Part shown: piece by piece, positions 24,575 to 31,852 of the stretch
How positions within the stretch are numbered: position 1 is the first letter of the stretch
Layout: every line of letters begins with the position of its first letter
IMG/VR virus record: IMGVR_UViG_3300013131_003349
Span: 1-51,793 of that record
Source: a virus
DNA: 51,793 nucleotides
Reading direction: 5' to 3' (one strand)
The notes under the pieces: generated by a model
Seen by the model: only the letters and a program-made list of their open reading frames with translations
Told to the model about the DNA's origin: nothing
The model's database searches: none
Made by a program: the position numbers and the translations under genes

Positions 24575-25323
24575 TATAACTCCTGCCGAATTGCCAATTT
24601 AGGAAGATATGCTCTCCATGTAGTTAATATGTTTTCTCGTTCTTGTGGAGTAATTGTTTCATTTTCTACCCACATAGATAAATATTCATCAACTATCATT
24701 TTGAATGGTTGTTTGCTTTTCTTTGCCTTAAAATACAAACCTTGAAGCATTGCTGGTATTTCTTTTGGCAGTGTAAAATAACGAGCTGCAGGCAATTTAC
24801 CTGATTCAATTTTATTTCTAAGTGCCGCATCTGATGAAATATATTTGCCATCAATTGTATTCCAACCCGATTGCGTAACATGTTCAATTTCATGCCGCAG
24901 TGTATCTCGAAGATTCATTGCAATGCTACTTAATACGCGAGGATATTCCGCCGGATCAATCTGGAACCGTACTTCAATTAAAGGTGGTTCATCTGCATTG
25001 CGTTTGGAATCATTGTATGCATCGCCTCCAGATCGAAGATCATTCAAACCTTCAATCCATTGCACTTTGAGTTGCAAATAAAATTCTACCGGTATGGTTG
25101 TGTTCTCTACCTCTTCAAAATATATTTTAGGTTGAGTTTCATCATCTTCAATTTCAGGAACCGTTTCTCCTTGCTTGTAAAAGATCTTTACACTGCCATA
25201 CCGGCCTGCAGGATCAGATGCTGCTGCGTAACTGTCTTTGATTATGCCAAGCAATTTATTTGATAATGTAGTCACTAAAGAATCATAGCGACCTTCTAAA
25301 AATAATTGCTTCATAGATATCAT
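24574..25323 (-). CDS. HExxH zinc metallopeptidase with a short leader
   Basis: The protein has RDTLRHEIEHVTQSGW near residue 145, which is the zinc-binding HExxH helix, and a conserved-looking KEIPAMLQGLYFKAKKSKQP later that could supply the third ligand. Its start is set at 25323 (MISMKQLFLEGRYDSL) because ATATTTAT lies 4 bp before it, exactly as before the 27881-28213 gene; the frame also has a GTG at 25338 and an ATG at 25314. The N terminus resembles the capsid-targeting-like leaders. Similar peptidases occur in T4-like phages without known substrate. It overlaps the LRR-type gene. Confidence 0.75.
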   Translation of the reverse strand: MISMKQLFLEGRYDSLVTTLSNKLLGIIKDSYAAASDPAGRYGSVKIFYKQGETVPEIEDDETQPKIYFEEVENTTIPVEFYLQLKVQWIEGLNDLRSGGDAYNDSKRNADEPPLIEVRFQIDPAEYPRVLSSIAMNLRDTLRHEIEHVTQSGWNTIDGKYISSDAALRNKIESGKLPAARYFTLPKEIPAMLQGLYFKAKKSKQPFKMIVDEYLSMWVENETITPQERENILTTWRAYLPKLAIRQEL

Positions 25324-25327
25324 ATTA

Positions 25328-25335
25328 ATAAATAT
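25328..25335 (-). promoter_or_regulatory. ATATTTAT motif (class B) for the metallopeptidase
   Basis: The motif is 4 bp before the chosen ATG and gives the same 15-base string (ATATTTATTAATATG) as in front of the 27881-28213 gene. Confidence 0.6.
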
Positions 25336-25889
25336 CACTCAAGTAAATTGTAATTCCAATAACGTTCTTTGTCTTGATTAAATGGATTGCCTGTTTGTTG
25401 ATAATAACAATTGATGCAAAGCATCTGCAGATTTTCTATGCAATGATTTGTTTCATCTCCATCAATATGGTCTAAAAGTAAAGGAACTGTATCATCAGTT
25501 ATTCGGCGTTCTGCATACCCACAGGAATTGCATTGTTCTGGAAGTATTGCCAATGCCAACAATCTATTGCGTAGCTTCCAGGTAGGATAGTTAGGATGCT
25601 TGCCTGTCAAGATATTATCAATTGAATATATACCTTTATTGGCTTTGCAAACGTCTTTTGGTATGCCTACCCCAAATTGATTTTTATGTAGCTCATACAA
25701 TGTCTTTTCAGTGGTTCGATCCACGTACATTCGAGCATACTTTTTATAAGTAGTAAATGATACTTTAAGAAAGCGAGCAGCTTCAGCATTAGATTTAGTG
25801 TTTTCCATGGCGTAGCGTATTTCGCTTTCTGGAATATCTAATGCCGTTTTGCCAATACCGTAAATGTATTTGTATTGCTTTTCTTCCAT
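25335..25889 (-). CDS. HNH endonuclease
   Basis: The 184-residue protein has a helix-turn-helix-like N terminus (NTKSNAEAARFLKVSFTTYK) and a C-terminal HNH nuclease: CNSCGY zinc pair, LLLDHIDGDETNHCIENLQM (catalytic His in DHIDG, Asn in ENLQ) and LCINCY, the second zinc pair. This fits a free-standing homing or restriction-type endonuclease. It sits between small genes, with 1 bp overlap with the upstream one, and may be a mobile insertion. Confidence 0.88.
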   Translation of the reverse strand: MEEKQYKYIYGIGKTALDIPESEIRYAMENTKSNAEAARFLKVSFTTYKKYARMYVDRTTEKTLYELHKNQFGVGIPKDVCKANKGIYSIDNILTGKHPNYPTWKLRNRLLALAILPEQCNSCGYAERRITDDTVPLLLDHIDGDETNHCIENLQMLCINCYYQQTGNPFNQDKERYWNYNLLE

Positions 25890-26275
25890 TAATACAAACC
25901 ATGTGTTTTTAAAATATTAACTGCGTCTTTCGGAAATGTTTTTGATGCATACATTTCCTTTACCATGTCCCCTAACTTGTTAATTTTCGATATGAAGAAC
26001 GTTGGATGAACTTTGGATCGTTGTTTAACTTCGTCGAGCCAAAAGGAATATATTGGATACTTGTCATTGAAACGATCTGCATCCGTACGATTTTCCCAGT
26101 ATTCAATTTGATCTTGCAATGGCCACATATGGATCGGAATGTTTGGATCTTTACGTATACCAGATAATACCGGCATATTTTCATTTCGTTTCAAGTTTTT
26201 AGTAATAAACTTGTCCATAAGTATCGCAGAACGATCTTTTGGAGACATTCCTGTGTGTGCTGATTTTTTACCCAT
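25889..26275 (-). CDS. Hypothetical protein, 128 aa
   Basis: A basic, mostly helical protein beginning MGKKSAHTGMSPKDRSAILM, with a central WPLQDQIEYWENRTDADRFN and PIYSFWLDEVKQRSKVHPTF. There is no membrane segment or catalytic signature. The 3' end touches the HNH gene and the 5' end overlaps the small basic gene by 8 bp. Family unknown. Confidence 0.6.
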   Translation of the reverse strand: MGKKSAHTGMSPKDRSAILMDKFITKNLKRNENMPVLSGIRKDPNIPIHMWPLQDQIEYWENRTDADRFNDKYPIYSFWLDEVKQRSKVHPTFFISKINKLGDMVKEMYASKTFPKDAVNILKTHGLY

Positions 26276-26465
26276 TTTGTTTTTGTTTTTCTGTTAATAT
26301 AACTATTTTGCGCCATGCATCTTCTGCACGGTATGCATATGTTTTAAACTTAATGATATCAAGTTTTTTTCGAGCTGCTTCCATACGGCGCATATTGCGA
26401 TGATAAGTTGCATGCAACAATGCAATGTGGAAACGAATAATGTAATTACGAATTTTTCTTAACAT
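26268..26465 (-). CDS. Small basic helical protein, 65 aa
   Basis: Rich in Arg, Lys and aromatic residues (MLRKIRNYIIRFHIALLHAT, YHRNMRRMEAARKKLDIIKF). It is probably one or two amphipathic helices that bind nucleic acid. It overlaps the ClpS-like gene by 20 bp and is therefore likely translationally coupled to it. Function unknown. Confidence 0.55.
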   Translation of the reverse strand: MLRKIRNYIIRFHIALLHATYHRNMRRMEAARKKLDIIKFKTYAYRAEDAWRKIVILTEKQKQNG

Positions 26466-26721
26466 GTTTTTCTAGTGTTGCAGTTAAATTGCATTTAATA
26501 AAATATTCATATACGGCTTCGCAGGCATCATGAGTATCTATAAATACTGCACAACGGCCTACGTTATGCACAATTAATGCACATTGATGCGCTTGAAGTT
26601 CGTTGTGATCGCATGCATCCATGATGCACCCTATTACGTGATCAAATGTATTGCGATTATCGTTGAGTAATACAACTTGATACTTGCCTCGTTTAGAGGG
26701 TTTCGATACTTTCTTTGACAT
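26446..26721 (-). CDS. clpS: ClpS-like N-degron adaptor protein
   Basis: The ATG at 26721 gives a 91-residue protein, the usual ClpS size; the upstream extension overlaps the neighbouring gene. It shows the ClpS core: KYQVVLLNDNRNTFDHVIGC (VxLxND), QCALIVHNVGRCAVFI (VHxxGR) and the end NLTATLEK. ClpS binds N-terminal residues of substrates and hands them to ClpA/ClpC for ClpP degradation. The Asn-Asp pair and the His of the specificity pocket are kept, while the third acidic residue is Asn and the TPM stretch is NTF, so substrate choice may differ. It could redirect the host ClpCP/ClpAP protease during infection. It lies directly downstream of a UVR-like miniprotein gene. Confidence 0.88.
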   Translation of the reverse strand: MSKKVSKPSKRGKYQVVLLNDNRNTFDHVIGCIMDACDHNELQAHQCALIVHNVGRCAVFIDTHDACEAVYEYFIKCNLTATLEKHVKKNS

Positions 26722-26893
26722 CGCGTATAATTGCACATTGTTCATATAATTCTCGATCCGTAGCATATCGCAGCGATTCATTCAAAAAATGCAATCTGCG
26801 TTCTTTACTCCATTGTTCTGGCCACTCCCAATTGTTAGTTGCCATGGTGTTAATCGAATCAATAAATAATTGTTCTATAAAGTTTTGATTCAT
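26693..26893 (-). CDS. UVR-motif-like miniprotein, 66 aa
   Basis: The C-terminal helix pair (LRYATDRELYEQCAIIRDVK, followed by ESIETL) resembles the UVR motif of UvrB/UvrC, ClpC, ClpE and McsA (consensus YExAAxLRDxI). The first half is unrelated and contains NNWEWPEQWSKERR. UVR motifs mediate docking between Clp ATPases and partners, so location in one transcript with a ClpS-like gene, whose start it overlaps by 29 bp, is suggestive. It is the first gene behind a class A promoter. Confidence 0.6.
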   Translation of the reverse strand: MNQNFIEQLFIDSINTMATNNWEWPEQWSKERRLHFLNESLRYATDRELYEQCAIIRDVKESIETL

Positions 26894-26896
26894 AAC

Positions 26897-26927
26897 TTAA
26901 TATAATGAATAATATGTTTGTATCCAA
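26897..26927 (-). promoter_or_regulatory. Class A promoter for the UVR-like/ClpS operon
   Basis: TTGGA (26923-26927) and TATATTAA (26897-26904) are 20 bp apart after TTG on the minus strand. Confidence 0.65.
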
Positions 26928-26928
26928 A

Positions 26929-27486
26929 TTATGCAGTTAAAATGTCATATACTTTAGTTAAACTCGATACTTTAGGATATGTTGATTTTACGCCATCTAT
27001 AATAGTTTTAATATAGTTTTTAGTATTATTTTCACTCGGGGGAGCATATGTATACATGAATTGTTTTATAGTCGGCTTTTCACCTTTCACGTATTTAGGT
27101 GTCATGTTTAAATTTGTACTAGTACTTGGCATATCACCACCTGCCCATTTTTTTATTTTCATATCAATTAGTGCCTTTGCCCCTAAAACTGGCGAAGAAA
27201 ATTTAGCATATTTGCCATTAGTTTCTTGAACAACTTTTGGATCAATTGTTGTAAAACTATCTTGATACATTAAATTACCTGGATTGTTATTTCGATATGC
27301 TCTAGAACCTTTACCTGCATTTGCAGTTGCTAACCAACCTTCTTGTGTTCCTATTATTTTAGCTAAAATGTACTCCGCAGATGTTTTTGCATATCCGGTT
27401 TGATCTAATACAGATGTTAAACTAGTTTTGTCATATGTTACTTCATTGTTATCAAATTCAACAAGCAATGATTTTAATCGCATCAT
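26929..27486 (-). CDS. Peptidoglycan-hydrolase-like protein with capsid-targeting-like leader
   Basis: The protein starts MMRLKSLLVEFDNNEVTYDK, with an LVE cleavage-like site. Residues about 45-150 contain SAEYILAKIIGTQEGWLA, then AYRNNNPGNLMYQ and FSSPVLGAKALIDMKIKKW. The NNPGN loop and the later ALIDM helix resemble phage-virion muramidases or glucosaminidases of the NPGN type. A virion-associated lysin that helps DNA entry is plausible. It begins at the 3' end of the DUF5872-like basic gene (ATGA overlap). Confidence 0.7.
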   Translation of the reverse strand: MMRLKSLLVEFDNNEVTYDKTSLTSVLDQTGYAKTSAEYILAKIIGTQEGWLATANAGKGSRAYRNNNPGNLMYQDSFTTIDPKVVQETNGKYAKFSSPVLGAKALIDMKIKKWAGGDMPSTSTNLNMTPKYVKGEKPTIKQFMYTYAPPSENNTKNYIKTIIDGVKSTYPKVSSLTKVYDILTA

Positions 27487-27884
27487 GATTTTTTACCCCA
27501 ATTCTTTGCACCTTTCTTTCTACAAGCTGATAGTGCTAATGATCCGTATGCCGATGGCCACGTTCCGCCGTTTTTAGTATATCTTCGTTTAACTTTGTAG
27601 TAGCAAGCATCACGCTTTGCTTTTTCTTCTTCAATAGCACCTTCAGCCTTAGGAGTACGTTTACCCATACCCACTCGGCGCTTTTGTGCAACTAACGCTT
27701 TCTTTTCTTTTTTATCAAATGAACTCCACGTTTTAGGAGTATCTTTGGAAACTCGTCGCGACGGACGACATTTCTTAACGCTTTTGGTTTCGTCGTTGCC
27801 ACAAGGACGTCCATGTTGATCTGTCCATTTTTCCTTTACCCATCGGCGAAGGTCTTCTGACAATAAATCAACTAAACGTATCAT
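27483..27884 (-). CDS. Basic leader-bearing phage protein (DUF5872-like)
   Basis: Begins MIRLVDLLSEDLRRWVKEKW with an LSE site after the leader. It contains TDQHGRPCGNDETKSVKKCR, then WSSFDKKEKKALVAQKRRVG and WPSAYGSLALSACRKKGAKN. This set of motifs is typical of small basic proteins of T4-like marine phages. It is very rich in Lys and Arg, with five cysteines, and would bind DNA well, which suits an internal head protein. It overlaps both neighbours by 4 bp. Confidence 0.7.
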   Translation of the reverse strand: MIRLVDLLSEDLRRWVKEKWTDQHGRPCGNDETKSVKKCRPSRRVSKDTPKTWSSFDKKEKKALVAQKRRVGMGKRTPKAEGAIEEEKAKRDACYYKVKRRYTKNGGTWPSAYGSLALSACRKKGAKNWGKKS

Positions 27885-28213
27885 CGTCCACGTTCCTCTC
27901 GGATAATCAATTCGCCTAAGACTTCTAAACGACCTACTTCACGTTGAAATTCAATTTGAGACATTGAAGTAGAAATCTTTTTATATGTAGCATCAAACTC
28001 TTGTTTAGCTTTTTCTAAATCAAATTTTCCGTTTGCTGCTCGTTTATAATAAGGCAATTTAACTTTGAAATGATGCCATGTTAATAAAGCCAATCCGCCT
28101 TTCTTATGAGCTGTAGTTGCAATCTTCTCTGCCCCAGCTTCTCGGGTATCGGCAAATGTTTCAAAAGTCTCTTTTTTATCTTTTGATTCAAAAAGTAAAT
28201 TCATTAGTTTCAT
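27881..28213 (-). CDS. Small helical protein with capsid-targeting-like leader
   Basis: The ATG at 28213 (MKLMNLLFESKDKKETFETF) is chosen over an upstream in-frame start at 28258, because the latter overlaps the SET gene and ignores the ATATTTAT motif 4 bp before this ATG. The leader ends in an LFE site. The rest is helical and charged (KHxFKVKLPYY-like middle, FDLEKAKQEFDATYKKIST, ending EFQREVGRLEVLGELIIREE). No known domain. Likely a virion-packaged or late protein. Confidence 0.65.
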   Translation of the reverse strand: MKLMNLLFESKDKKETFETFADTREAGAEKIATTAHKKGGLALLTWHHFKVKLPYYKRAANGKFDLEKAKQEFDATYKKISTSMSQIEFQREVGRLEVLGELIIREERGR

Positions 28214-28217
28214 ATTA

Positions 28218-28225
28218 ATAAATAT
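28218..28225 (-). promoter_or_regulatory. ATATTTAT motif (class B) for the 27881-28213 gene
   Basis: Located 4 bp before the ATG, in the string ATATTTATTAATATG shared with the metallopeptidase gene. If it is the -10 element, the mRNA would be leaderless or nearly so. Confidence 0.6.
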
Positions 28226-28227
28226 GT

Positions 28228-28629
28228 TTACCACATTTCTTCTTGAGTATACACACAAACTATTTCTTCACCCCGTTCAATATCTCGAATTGCCACAAAT
28301 TCATCTAAATCTAAATCGTGAGTAACATTTGGAGAATCGGAATGATTTACAAAATAAGCTAAATTGATATTGTTTGGTGTACGAGACAAAAATATGCCAT
28401 GTGCAGTTGAATTACACATCGTATTTAAATATGATTTTACATCTTCATGCAATCCAGACAATTCTGCCCAGCTAATAAATGTAGTATCTGCAGTAACATC
28501 TTTCATTAATACTTCTCCTTTTTTTATTGGGAGTATTGTAAACAAACCCACACCATCACAAACTTTAGATGGCTTCAAATGAAGATTAGTGTTATGAAGT
28601 ATGTTTTGAATTATTGTTTGTTTTGTCAT
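28228..28629 (-). CDS. SET-domain protein (putative lysine methyltransferase)
   Basis: The 133-residue protein shows a compact SET domain: VCDGVGLFTILPIKKGEVLM (GxG with S-adenosylmethionine contact), NINLAYFVNHSDSPNVTHD (NHSxxPN, pseudoknot with catalytic Asn-His-Ser) and VAIRDIERGEEIVCVYTQEE (GEE). It has no pre- or post-SET zinc region. SET methyltransferases modify lysines; in a phage they might target phage or host proteins such as ribosomal or nucleoid proteins. The gene overlaps the upstream hypothetical gene by 38 bp. Confidence 0.88.
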   Translation of the reverse strand: MTKQTIIQNILHNTNLHLKPSKVCDGVGLFTILPIKKGEVLMKDVTADTTFISWAELSGLHEDVKSYLNTMCNSTAHGIFLSRTPNNINLAYFVNHSDSPNVTHDLDLDEFVAIRDIERGEEIVCVYTQEEMW

Positions 28630-29254
28630 CTTCTTTGGTAAAATTAGTTATGTAACTGTAATCAGTTTCAAAGCCCCCTTTGCCTTCAACGCTATATACC
28701 GTCATATCAATTCGATATCCAGGATTTTTATCAATTCGTTTAAATGTCCAAGCATTATCCATCCATATAATTCTATTATTTGGATAAATAAAAAAATTGC
28801 CGTTATCCATTTTAAATACGTGGCCGCATTTATGTTCTGGCGTTTCGGAGAAATTCGTATCAATTACATTTCGATTTTCATGCGACCAATCCAACGTAAA
28901 CATGTAAACGCCTTGACGTTTGGTACCTGTTATTGAAATTAAATCTGCACGTAATCCTGCTAATCTTTCTCGTACTTGAACATCAATATATGAAGAAAAA
29001 CAATCCCAATAAACATGTTCCGTTAATGGAAGAGTTTCTGCATCTTTACGCCATACAAATGCATGAATCGGCCGCCGTGTCCAATTAACACCATTTTCTA
29101 AGAATGCTTCAAATAATGGAGTACGTTTTTGAATTGATGCTATCGAATGTACATCTGCAGCAGTATACTCACCATGCCCTTGTTCATGATTGAATAAAAA
29201 TTCATTCCTAATCCAACATGTAATTGTAGGAATGTTTGCATTTAAATATGCCAT
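28592..29254 (-). CDS. Conserved-looking phage protein, 220 aa
   Basis: The protein starts MAYLNANIPTITCWIRNEFL and continues HEQGHGEYTAADVHSIASIQ, then WTRRPIHAFVWRKDA, YWDCFSSYIDVQVRERLAGL and YMFTLDWSHENRNVIDTNFS. The many His, Trp and Asp residues give it an enzyme-like look, but I recognise no fold. It lacks the capsid-targeting-like leader. It lies between a leader-bearing gene and the SET gene. Its C terminus is unusually Asn/Lys/Thr-rich. Function unknown. Confidence 0.65.
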   Translation of the reverse strand: MAYLNANIPTITCWIRNEFLFNHEQGHGEYTAADVHSIASIQKRTPLFEAFLENGVNWTRRPIHAFVWRKDAETLPLTEHVYWDCFSSYIDVQVRERLAGLRADLISITGTKRQGVYMFTLDWSHENRNVIDTNFSETPEHKCGHVFKMDNGNFFIYPNNRIIWMDNAWTFKRIDKNPGYRIDMTVYSVEGKGGFETDYSYITNFTKEDDKTNNNSKHTS

Positions 29255-29259
29255 ATAAC

Positions 29260-29742
29260 TTATTTTCGACGTTTTGAAATTTCTATTGCTGCCAATTGTT
29301 TAAGTGCAGCCTTACGTGTTTTATGTGTTCCTAATCGCTTTCCGCCTTTAGATGGATATACTGCATATCCTCCTTTAACTTTGCGAACTGTTTCGTGCAT
29401 TGCTTGTTTAAGTTGATCTTTAAATCCAACTGGAATGAATTGTGGTCGTGATACGTTTCCGCCGAAGCCTGACATCTCATTATCGTGATGCCCCACGGTG
29501 TTCATTAAGAAATCGCCAACTTCTTGAATATCATCTTTGGATGTAGCAATGTGATCGACTGCCCAATCATGGCCATTTGTTAAAATGTTTTGAATTTGAT
29601 CTGGATCCATTTGCAACATGGCATCTACATATTTTTTGATTGTTTTTAAATTGCCAAAAAACATGTAATTGGTGTTTTCGGAATCTTGACATCCGCCTTT
29701 AGCTCCGCTGCAACCACAACCACATTCATTCAATCGTTTCAT
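29260..29742 (-). CDS. Cys-rich-leader protein with basic C terminus, 160 aa
   Basis: The N terminus MKRLNECGCGCSGAKGGCQD holds an LNE site followed by four closely spaced cysteines. Residues 25-110 are helical. The end (VRKVKGGYAVYPSKGGKRLG, THKTRKAALKQLAAIEISKR) matches a short basic module that occurs at the ends of many phage proteins. A zinc- or DNA-binding, late or virion-internal role is inferred. It begins 1 bp after the stop of the holin-like gene. Confidence 0.65.
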   Translation of the reverse strand: MKRLNECGCGCSGAKGGCQDSENTNYMFFGNLKTIKKYVDAMLQMDPDQIQNILTNGHDWAVDHIATSKDDIQEVGDFLMNTVGHHDNEMSGFGGNVSRPQFIPVGFKDQLKQAMHETVRKVKGGYAVYPSKGGKRLGTHKTRKAALKQLAAIEISKRRK

Positions 29743-29743
29743 A

Positions 29744-29914
29744 TTAAGCCTTTGCTAATACTGACCAAATAGTTCCGGTTAAAGTAATAACACCGCCAAT
29801 GATTTCCGTAGCAGTTGCTTCATCAATAAGTCCTTTGGCAATTAAAATACCACCTACAAATGTTAAGGTGTGTCGAAGAATTCCAAGTAATTGTTCTCGT
29901 GTTAAACGTTTCAT
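29744..29914 (-). CDS. Small holin-like membrane protein, 56 aa
   Basis: The 57-codon frame encodes MKRLTREQLLGILRHTLTFV, then GGILIAKGLIDEATATEIIG and a second hydrophobic stretch GVITLTGTIWSVLAKA. Two membrane segments with a short loop and the EQLLGILRH...GG opening look like small phage holins seen in many dsDNA phages. The ATATTTAT motif and an AAAAAGGA ribosome-binding run lie upstream. It is in the lysis and tail-fibre region. Confidence 0.72.
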   Translation of the reverse strand: MKRLTREQLLGILRHTLTFVGGILIAKGLIDEATATEIIGGVITLTGTIWSVLAKA

Positions 29915-29929
29915 ATGTTCCTTTTTTAT

Positions 29930-29937
29930 ATAAATAT
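29930..29937 (-). promoter_or_regulatory. ATATTTAT motif (class B) for the small holin-like gene
   Basis: The motif is 15 bp before the ATG at 29914, with AAAAAGGA between, in the gap after the tail-fibre-like gene. Confidence 0.55.
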
Positions 29938-29954
29938 GATGATTATAATATTAG

Positions 29955-30629
29955 TTAAGTTAATTGAACTCGTTTCCATAGGCCATTATTTGCATTGTAT
30001 ACATATAGGTATTCAGTGGCGTCATCCCAATATATTGAACCTGCAACTGGTTGATCTGGTCGATCATTTGGTAATACAAACTTTCCTGTAAACCCAGACC
30101 CGCCAAGTCCGGCCAAGTTTATTATGCCATCTTTATTTGCAGTTAGGTTTGTATTCGTATCAAGTTGTCCAGCAAACCCAACGAGTGATCCAGATATAAA
30201 TGTTGATCCAGTAATGGTTAGTGCATTTTGAGCGAATGGGGTGCCTATTCTTAACGACCCCGATACCGCTAATGAACCTGTAATGCCCATCGACCCTGTT
30301 ACTTGAGCTGAACCTGTAAACGGAAAGCCTACTCCCGAACCTCCACCTGCATTAAGAGCAAATGATGCCGTTACAGCGTATGATGAACTCAATGCCGATA
30401 AGGCATAACTTGCCGTTACGGGAACATTTCCTGCATAAGAAGCACTTAATGCAGTTGTAGCAAATGATGCCGTACCAGTTAATGCACCGATTAATGAGCC
30501 ACTAAATGACCCCGATGCAACGACTGTTGTGGTTGTGCTAGTTCCATCTAATGCATCAATGATATTTGTTATGTGCGTAGGTTGTATCGTTCCGCCGGGG
30601 GTGATACCCGTTCTACTTATTGTTCCCAT
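29955..30629 (-). CDS. Tail-fibre-like repeat protein
   Basis: This 224-residue protein has a low-complexity body of Gly/Ser/Ala/Thr repeats (GSFSGSLIGALTGTASFATT, ALSASYAGNVPVTASYALS, GSAQVTGSMGITGSLAVSG). The C-terminal part WKRVQLT-like ends with NDRPDQPVAGSIYWDDATEY followed by LYVYNANNGLWK. The TASFA/TASYA and GSLxxSG repeats are typical of trimeric beta-structured fibre or decoration proteins in Bacteroidota and marine phages. It probably forms part of a fibre or baseplate and could contact the host surface. It overlaps the upstream small gene by 17 bp. Confidence 0.75.
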   Translation of the reverse strand: MGTISRTGITPGGTIQPTHITNIIDALDGTSTTTTVVASGSFSGSLIGALTGTASFATTALSASYAGNVPVTASYALSALSSSYAVTASFALNAGGGSGVGFPFTGSAQVTGSMGITGSLAVSGSLRIGTPFAQNALTITGSTFISGSLVGFAGQLDTNTNLTANKDGIINLAGLGGSGFTGKFVLPNDRPDQPVAGSIYWDDATEYLYVYNANNGLWKRVQLT

Positions 30630-30810
30630 TTACGTCCTTGTTTCGTTTTTTGTATATTGGCCAATTCTTTGTTTTTTCGTTAAGCCATTCTTGTCGTTCA
30701 TCACAACCGCAATCTTCATCTAAAAGTTTAGCAATTTGTTTTGCTAATTGATCTAAACGAGTTGCACTTGTTATGCGTTTAATATCATCTCCTAAGCCTT
30801 TACTTGACAT
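30613..30810 (-). CDS. Conserved small phage protein with DCGCDER motif
   Basis: The ATG at 30810 is preferred (MSSKGLGDDIKRITSATRLD). The 65-residue protein has a GLGD...IT.AT front, a helix (QLAKQIAKLLDEDCGCDERQ) and a tail WLNEKTKNWPIYKKRNK. GLGDxIxxIT plus a DCGC-type centre is a recurrent pattern of unknown function in tail-region phage proteins. It sits between the nucleotidyltransferase-like gene and the fibre gene. Confidence 0.65.
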   Translation of the reverse strand: MSSKGLGDDIKRITSATRLDQLAKQIAKLLDEDCGCDERQEWLNEKTKNWPIYKKRNKDVNGNNK

Positions 30811-31837
30811 ATTTACTCCCATTTCTTATTTTGTTTAATAATTGCATTATGGCCGTTTGCCATTGCGGCGTATGTGGTATTTCAAATACTCGAGTACCTG
30901 GATATGTATAAGATTGTTCAGGATGCATCAATTGCATATGTCCTGTATCATCAATACCTAATACTTTATATGGTACCCGTTGCATTGTAATTTGATTGCC
31001 TGGTATCATGGTACATCGTCCGGGATGTTTCCATTGTCCTTGCGAATCAGAAACGCCGCCGGTTTTTTTGATGATCATGTTCCATTCTGTTTCTGTAAGT
31101 ATGCGTTCTTTATTAACATGTTGTGCTAACGCATCAGTTACATTTTCATCAATTATCAATTGATTAGCAGTTATGCGATGAAGCATTTCTTTTAGTCGAT
31201 CAATTAATCCTTTGTTTCGCAGATATTTGAAAGCTAAATTTTCTATAGAATATTCGCCTACTGCATCTAATCCTGCCTGGCGCAAATTGCGAAGTTTAAC
31301 TAGAATGCGTTTTATTTTTGTTTCTGCCGTTGAATCAGCTTCGTCAATGTTTTCAATTTCATATTCATATGGCTGAGCTTTCTGCCGAATCAAATCATCA
31401 TCAATTGAAATTGTATCTGCATCAGGTTTACGTATCCATTTATTTTTCATTACGGAAAATATACCAACCGATCCATGCAAACTTTCATTTGAATCTTGTG
31501 CATACAATTCAATGTTCATTCCTTTATATGTTAATGGATATTTTGAATTCCATATGCTTTTTTTGGCTTGTAGATATTGTTGAACTAAATACAAATTATC
31601 GCCAACATTCAAATAATTTACAACAACGTGTAAATCTACATCGCTATGTTCTGTCCAATTATAGTTTGCATTGCTACCAATCAATATAACATCCAAAATA
31701 GGAGCATCAATTTCTAGAGAATCATGAAATGCAGTTGCAATTTTCATAAAGCCAGCACGGAGCTTCTTAGACAAACATTGATCTGTTGTCCACAATTTTG
31801 GATTGAGTTGATGTTGTGTTTCGTATTCGTTCAGCAT
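30800..31837 (-). CDS. Nucleotidyltransferase-fold protein with LNE leader
   Basis: The 345-residue protein carries GSNANYNWTEHSDVDLHVV (about residues 53-71), the GSxxxx..SDxDL signature of pol-beta-type nucleotidyltransferases. It also has a C-terminal domain (about 255-330) with GQWKHPGRCTMIPGNQITMQ and a YTYPGTRVFEIPHT stretch found in other phage proteins. The N terminus MLNEYETQHQLNPKLW contains LNE. The enzyme might nucleotidylate proteins or RNA. The transferase fold plus a possible leader recalls T4 Alt-type head proteins only in general layout. ATATTTAT lies 5 bp before the ATG. Confidence 0.75.
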   Translation of the reverse strand: MLNEYETQHQLNPKLWTTDQCLSKKLRAGFMKIATAFHDSLEIDAPILDVILIGSNANYNWTEHSDVDLHVVVNYLNVGDNLYLVQQYLQAKKSIWNSKYPLTYKGMNIELYAQDSNESLHGSVGIFSVMKNKWIRKPDADTISIDDDLIRQKAQPYEYEIENIDEADSTAETKIKRILVKLRNLRQAGLDAVGEYSIENLAFKYLRNKGLIDRLKEMLHRITANQLIIDENVTDALAQHVNKERILTETEWNMIIKKTGGVSDSQGQWKHPGRCTMIPGNQITMQRVPYKVLGIDDTGHMQLMHPEQSYTYPGTRVFEIPHTPQWQTAIMQLLNKIRNGSKYVK

Positions 31838-31842
31838 TTTAT

Positions 31843-31850
31843 ATAAATAT
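31843..31850 (-). promoter_or_regulatory. ATATTTAT motif (class B) for the nucleotidyltransferase-like gene
   Basis: The motif is 5 bp from the ATG (string ATATTTATATAAAATG), lying at the end of the upstream membrane-protein gene. Confidence 0.55.
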
Positions 31851-31852
31851 CA

